Below are positions 6,361 through 7,479 of a stretch of DNA of 7,479 bases, piece after piece. Every line of letters begins with the position of its first letter. Position 1 is the stretch's first letter. Both the position numbers and the translations under genes were made by a program. Below the pieces are notes generated by a model. That model was not told the origin of the DNA. It saw nothing but the letters and a program-made list of their open reading frames with translations, and did no database searches. Source of the stretch: an uncultured Verrucomicrobiota bacterium (GTDB lineage: Bacteria > Verrucomicrobiota > Kiritimatiellia > RFP12 > UBA1067); contig CAMPAF010000141.1 in NCBI GenBank assembly GCA_946631535.1, forward strand, positions 1 through 7,479, given 5' to 3'.

Positions 6361-7326
6361 CTACTCCTCCAAAGCTCCTGTCAGTTCGCGCGCGGCGGCG
6401 ATGCCGTGCCGCTCGCAGTATTCGGCGATGCCGTCGCAGACCTTCGCCGCAGTCTCCGGCGTCGTGAAGGTAGCCGTGCCCACGGCCACCGCCGTGGCGC
6501 CGGCGAGCATCAGCTCTATGGCGTCCTTCGCCTCGTACACGCCGCCCATCGCGAGGATCGGCAGCCGCGAGCGGCGGTGCGCGTCGTAGACCGCCTTCAC
6601 GGCCACGGGATGCACGCAGCGTCCCGAGAGGCCGCCCGTCCTGTTGCCGAGCACCGGACGGCGCGTCTCGATGTCTATCACCATCGCGGGAATGGTGTTG
6701 ATGAGCGCGAGCGCGTCCGCGCCGTTGTCCGCGCACGCCGCCGCGTATGGCGCGATGTCGGGCACGTTCGGCGCGAGCTTCACGATGAGCGGGAGCGTCG
6801 TCGCCGCGCGCACGGCCTTCACGAGGCGGGCTAGGACGGCAGGATCCTGCCCGAAGGTGTGCCCGCCCTCCTTCACGTTGGGACAGCTCACGTTGCACTC
6901 GATGGCCTCGACAGGCGGTCCCACCTGCGTGAGGCGCGCCGCCACCTCGGCGTACTCCTCCACGCTCCCTCCCCATATGTTCACGATCATCGGCGGTACT
7001 GCATTTGCCGTCTCGGTCCCGGCTGTCCCGGTGGTCCCGGTCCCGGCGACCGTCTTCACGTAGTGCTTCACGTAGTGCGAGGCAAACGCCTCCACGCCCG
7101 GCCCCTGCAGGCCTATTGCGTTCACGAGCCCGCCAAACACCTCGACGTGCCGCGGCATCGCGTTGCCGGGCCACGGGTCGCGCCTTATGCCCTTCACCGT
7201 CACGGCGCCGAGCTTTGCGTAGTCCGTGGCGCCCACGTACTCCGTGCCGTATCCGAACGTGCCGCTCGCCGTCGTCACCGGCGTGCGCATCTTGAGTCCG
7301 CCCAAATCTACAGAAAGGTCGATCAT
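6361..7326 (-). CDS. pyrD: Dihydroorotate dehydrogenase, class 1B (NAD-linked) catalytic subunit
   Basis: 321 residues from the chosen start. It oxidises dihydroorotate to orotate with FMN in pyrimidine synthesis; class 1B enzymes pass electrons to NAD+ through the FeS/FAD subunit PyrK. Visible motifs: ASGTFGYG (20-27), NAIGLQGPG (69-77), NVSCPNVKEGG (145-155) with catalytic Cys148, VKLAPNVPDI (182-191), NRTGGLSG (228-235) and AMGGVYEAKDA (259-269) as phosphate-binding region. Residues about 84-108 hold an HYVK duplication and a Gly-Thr-rich run that appear to be an insertion, making it about 10-20 residues longer than usual. The start ATG at 7326 gives the normal N-terminus (MIDLSVDLGGLKMRTPV). 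The frame stays open to the window edge, but the upstream 41 residues look unlike the family and cover the putative promoter. The ribosome site is weak (ACGGAA). PyrK is not in the window. It is first in the operon with the kinase gene. Confidence 0.94.
   Translation of the reverse strand: MIDLSVDLGGLKMRTPVTTASGTFGYGTEYVGATDYAKLGAVTVKGIRRDPWPGNAMPRHVEVFGGLVNAIGLQGPGVEAFASHYVKHYVKTVAGTGTTGTAGTETANAVPPMIVNIWGGSVEEYAEVAARLTQVGPPVEAIECNVSCPNVKEGGHTFGQDPAVLARLVKAVRAATTLPLIVKLAPNVPDIAPYAAACADNGADALALINTIPAMVIDIETRRPVLGNRTGGLSGRCVHPVAVKAVYDAHRRSRLPILAMGGVYEAKDAIELMLAGATAVAVGTATFTTPETAAKVCDGIAEYCERHGIAAARELTGALEE
7015..7044 (-). repeat. GGTCCC-based repeat inside pyrD
   Basis: On the plus strand the block reads GGTCCC, GGCTGTCCC, GGTGGTCCC, GGTCCC: two related 9-mers flanked by 6-mers of the same motif. 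All steps keep the frame. On the coding strand it gives a Gly-Thr-x run (about residues 95-104 of PyrD), just before the conserved IVNIWGGS strand. It looks like an in-frame expansion by slippage in a surface loop. Confidence 0.75.
7054..7077 (-). repeat. Exact 12-bp tandem duplication inside pyrD
   Basis: CTTCACGTAGTG occurs twice with no gap (7054-7065 and 7066-7077, plus strand). On the coding strand it encodes HYVK-HYVK (residues 84-91 of PyrD). Perfect nucleotide identity, synonymous sites included, suggests a recent duplication. Confidence 0.9.
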
Positions 7327-7367
7327 GTCAGTTGTTCCGTTTCCAGCCGCCATGCGACGGCGACAAC

Positions 7368-7376
7368 ATTTTACCA
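7368..7376 (-). promoter_or_regulatory. Putative extended -10 promoter for the pyrD-kinase operon
   Basis: The minus strand reads TGGTAAAAT, an extended -10 with one difference from TATAAT. Transcription would begin near 7361, leaving a leader of about 35 bases before the ATG at 7326. This supports the shorter pyrD start over the upstream in-frame ATG at 7449, which lies before the promoter. The -35 region has no strong hexamer. Confidence 0.5.
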
Positions 7377-7388
7377 AACATTCGTGGG

Positions 7389-7410
7389 CTTGTAGAAGGA
7401 TGATTACAAG
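7389..7410. promoter_or_regulatory. Inverted repeat upstream of pyrD, possible operator
   Basis: CTTGTA (7389-7394) and TACAAG (7405-7410) are perfect 6-bp inverted copies with a 10-base spacer. They lie about 28-49 bases upstream of the predicted pyrD start site, over the -35 region. This position suits a repressor or activator site. The spacing does not fit the Rex consensus. The binding protein is unknown and a chance match is possible. Confidence 0.3.
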
Positions 7411-7479
7411 GATTCGCTTCGCCAGGGCGCATCTGCGTAATTCACCCATGCGTATTGAGTTTTGGAAACAACCAGAACA
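7411..7479. other. Unresolved right edge upstream of pyrD
   Basis: This stretch is less GC-rich than the rest. The pyrD frame is open through it on minus. Another minus frame could be the last 24 codons of an upstream gene ending with TAA at 7404-7406 (peptide ending WRSESL). A plus frame is open from ATG 7400 or ATG 7448 (MRIEFWKQPE) to the edge. None has a convincing ribosome site at a suitable distance or a recognisable motif, so no gene is called. Confidence 0.3.

Noticed and set aside
7327..7449. Longer pyrD form starting at ATG 7449 (41 extra residues)
   Set aside because: The extra residues do not resemble PyrD N-termini, and the likely promoter lies inside this stretch. The ATG at 7326 gives the standard family start. 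The ATG at 7353 has no ribosome site.
1..7479. CRISPR arrays, insertion sequences, toxin-antitoxin pairs, tRNA or rRNA genes
   Set aside because: No spaced direct repeats, terminal inverted repeats, transposase motifs, small paired ORFs or tRNA-like cloverleaf were seen on either strand by eye.

Overview
The window is GC-rich, with strong G/C preference at third codon positions, and gene-dense. It carries chromosomal housekeeping genes plus one exported accessory enzyme. The citrate synthase and the pyridoxamine kinase both resemble the forms seen in clostridia and other anaerobes. The dihydroorotate dehydrogenase is the class 1B (NAD-linked) type, and the redox regulator is Rex. Together these suggest an anaerobic or fermentative, high-GC bacterium, possibly a gut or environmental member of the Verrucomicrobia/Kiritimatiellae/Lentisphaerae side. 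That placement is an inference; no rRNA or other marker is present to settle it.

Layout, left to right: the 3' end of a HAD-family phosphatase (+); a short gap with a 7-bp tandem repeat; a large secreted alpha/beta hydrolase with a C-terminal propeller-like half (+). Tail to tail with it comes a two-gene minus-strand operon, gltA (citrate synthase) then argJ (glutamate/ornithine acetyltransferase). A compact divergent promoter separates gltA from rex (+). Rex ends by overlapping, stop on stop, the last gene of a second two-gene minus-strand operon, pyrD then pyridoxamine kinase. The right edge holds the putative pyrD promoter and unresolved sequence.

The genes connect through central metabolism. 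Citrate synthase and ArgJ link acetyl-CoA to 2-oxoglutarate/glutamate and arginine. PyrD feeds electrons from pyrimidine synthesis to NAD. The kinase makes the B6 phosphate ester used by aminotransferases. Rex reads NADH/NAD+ and sits head to head with gltA. The most notable regulatory structure is that intergenic region: both promoters carry the same perfect extended -10 (TGATATAAT) in mirror orientation, an imperfect palindrome lies between them, and the rex -10 is so close to its ATG that the mRNA is predicted to be leaderless. I did not find a defence system, CRISPR array, mobile element, tRNA or rRNA, nor a clearly new multi-gene system. The unusual items are architectural: the hydrolase-propeller fusion, the hairpin over overlapping stops, and a repeat-driven insertion in PyrD.
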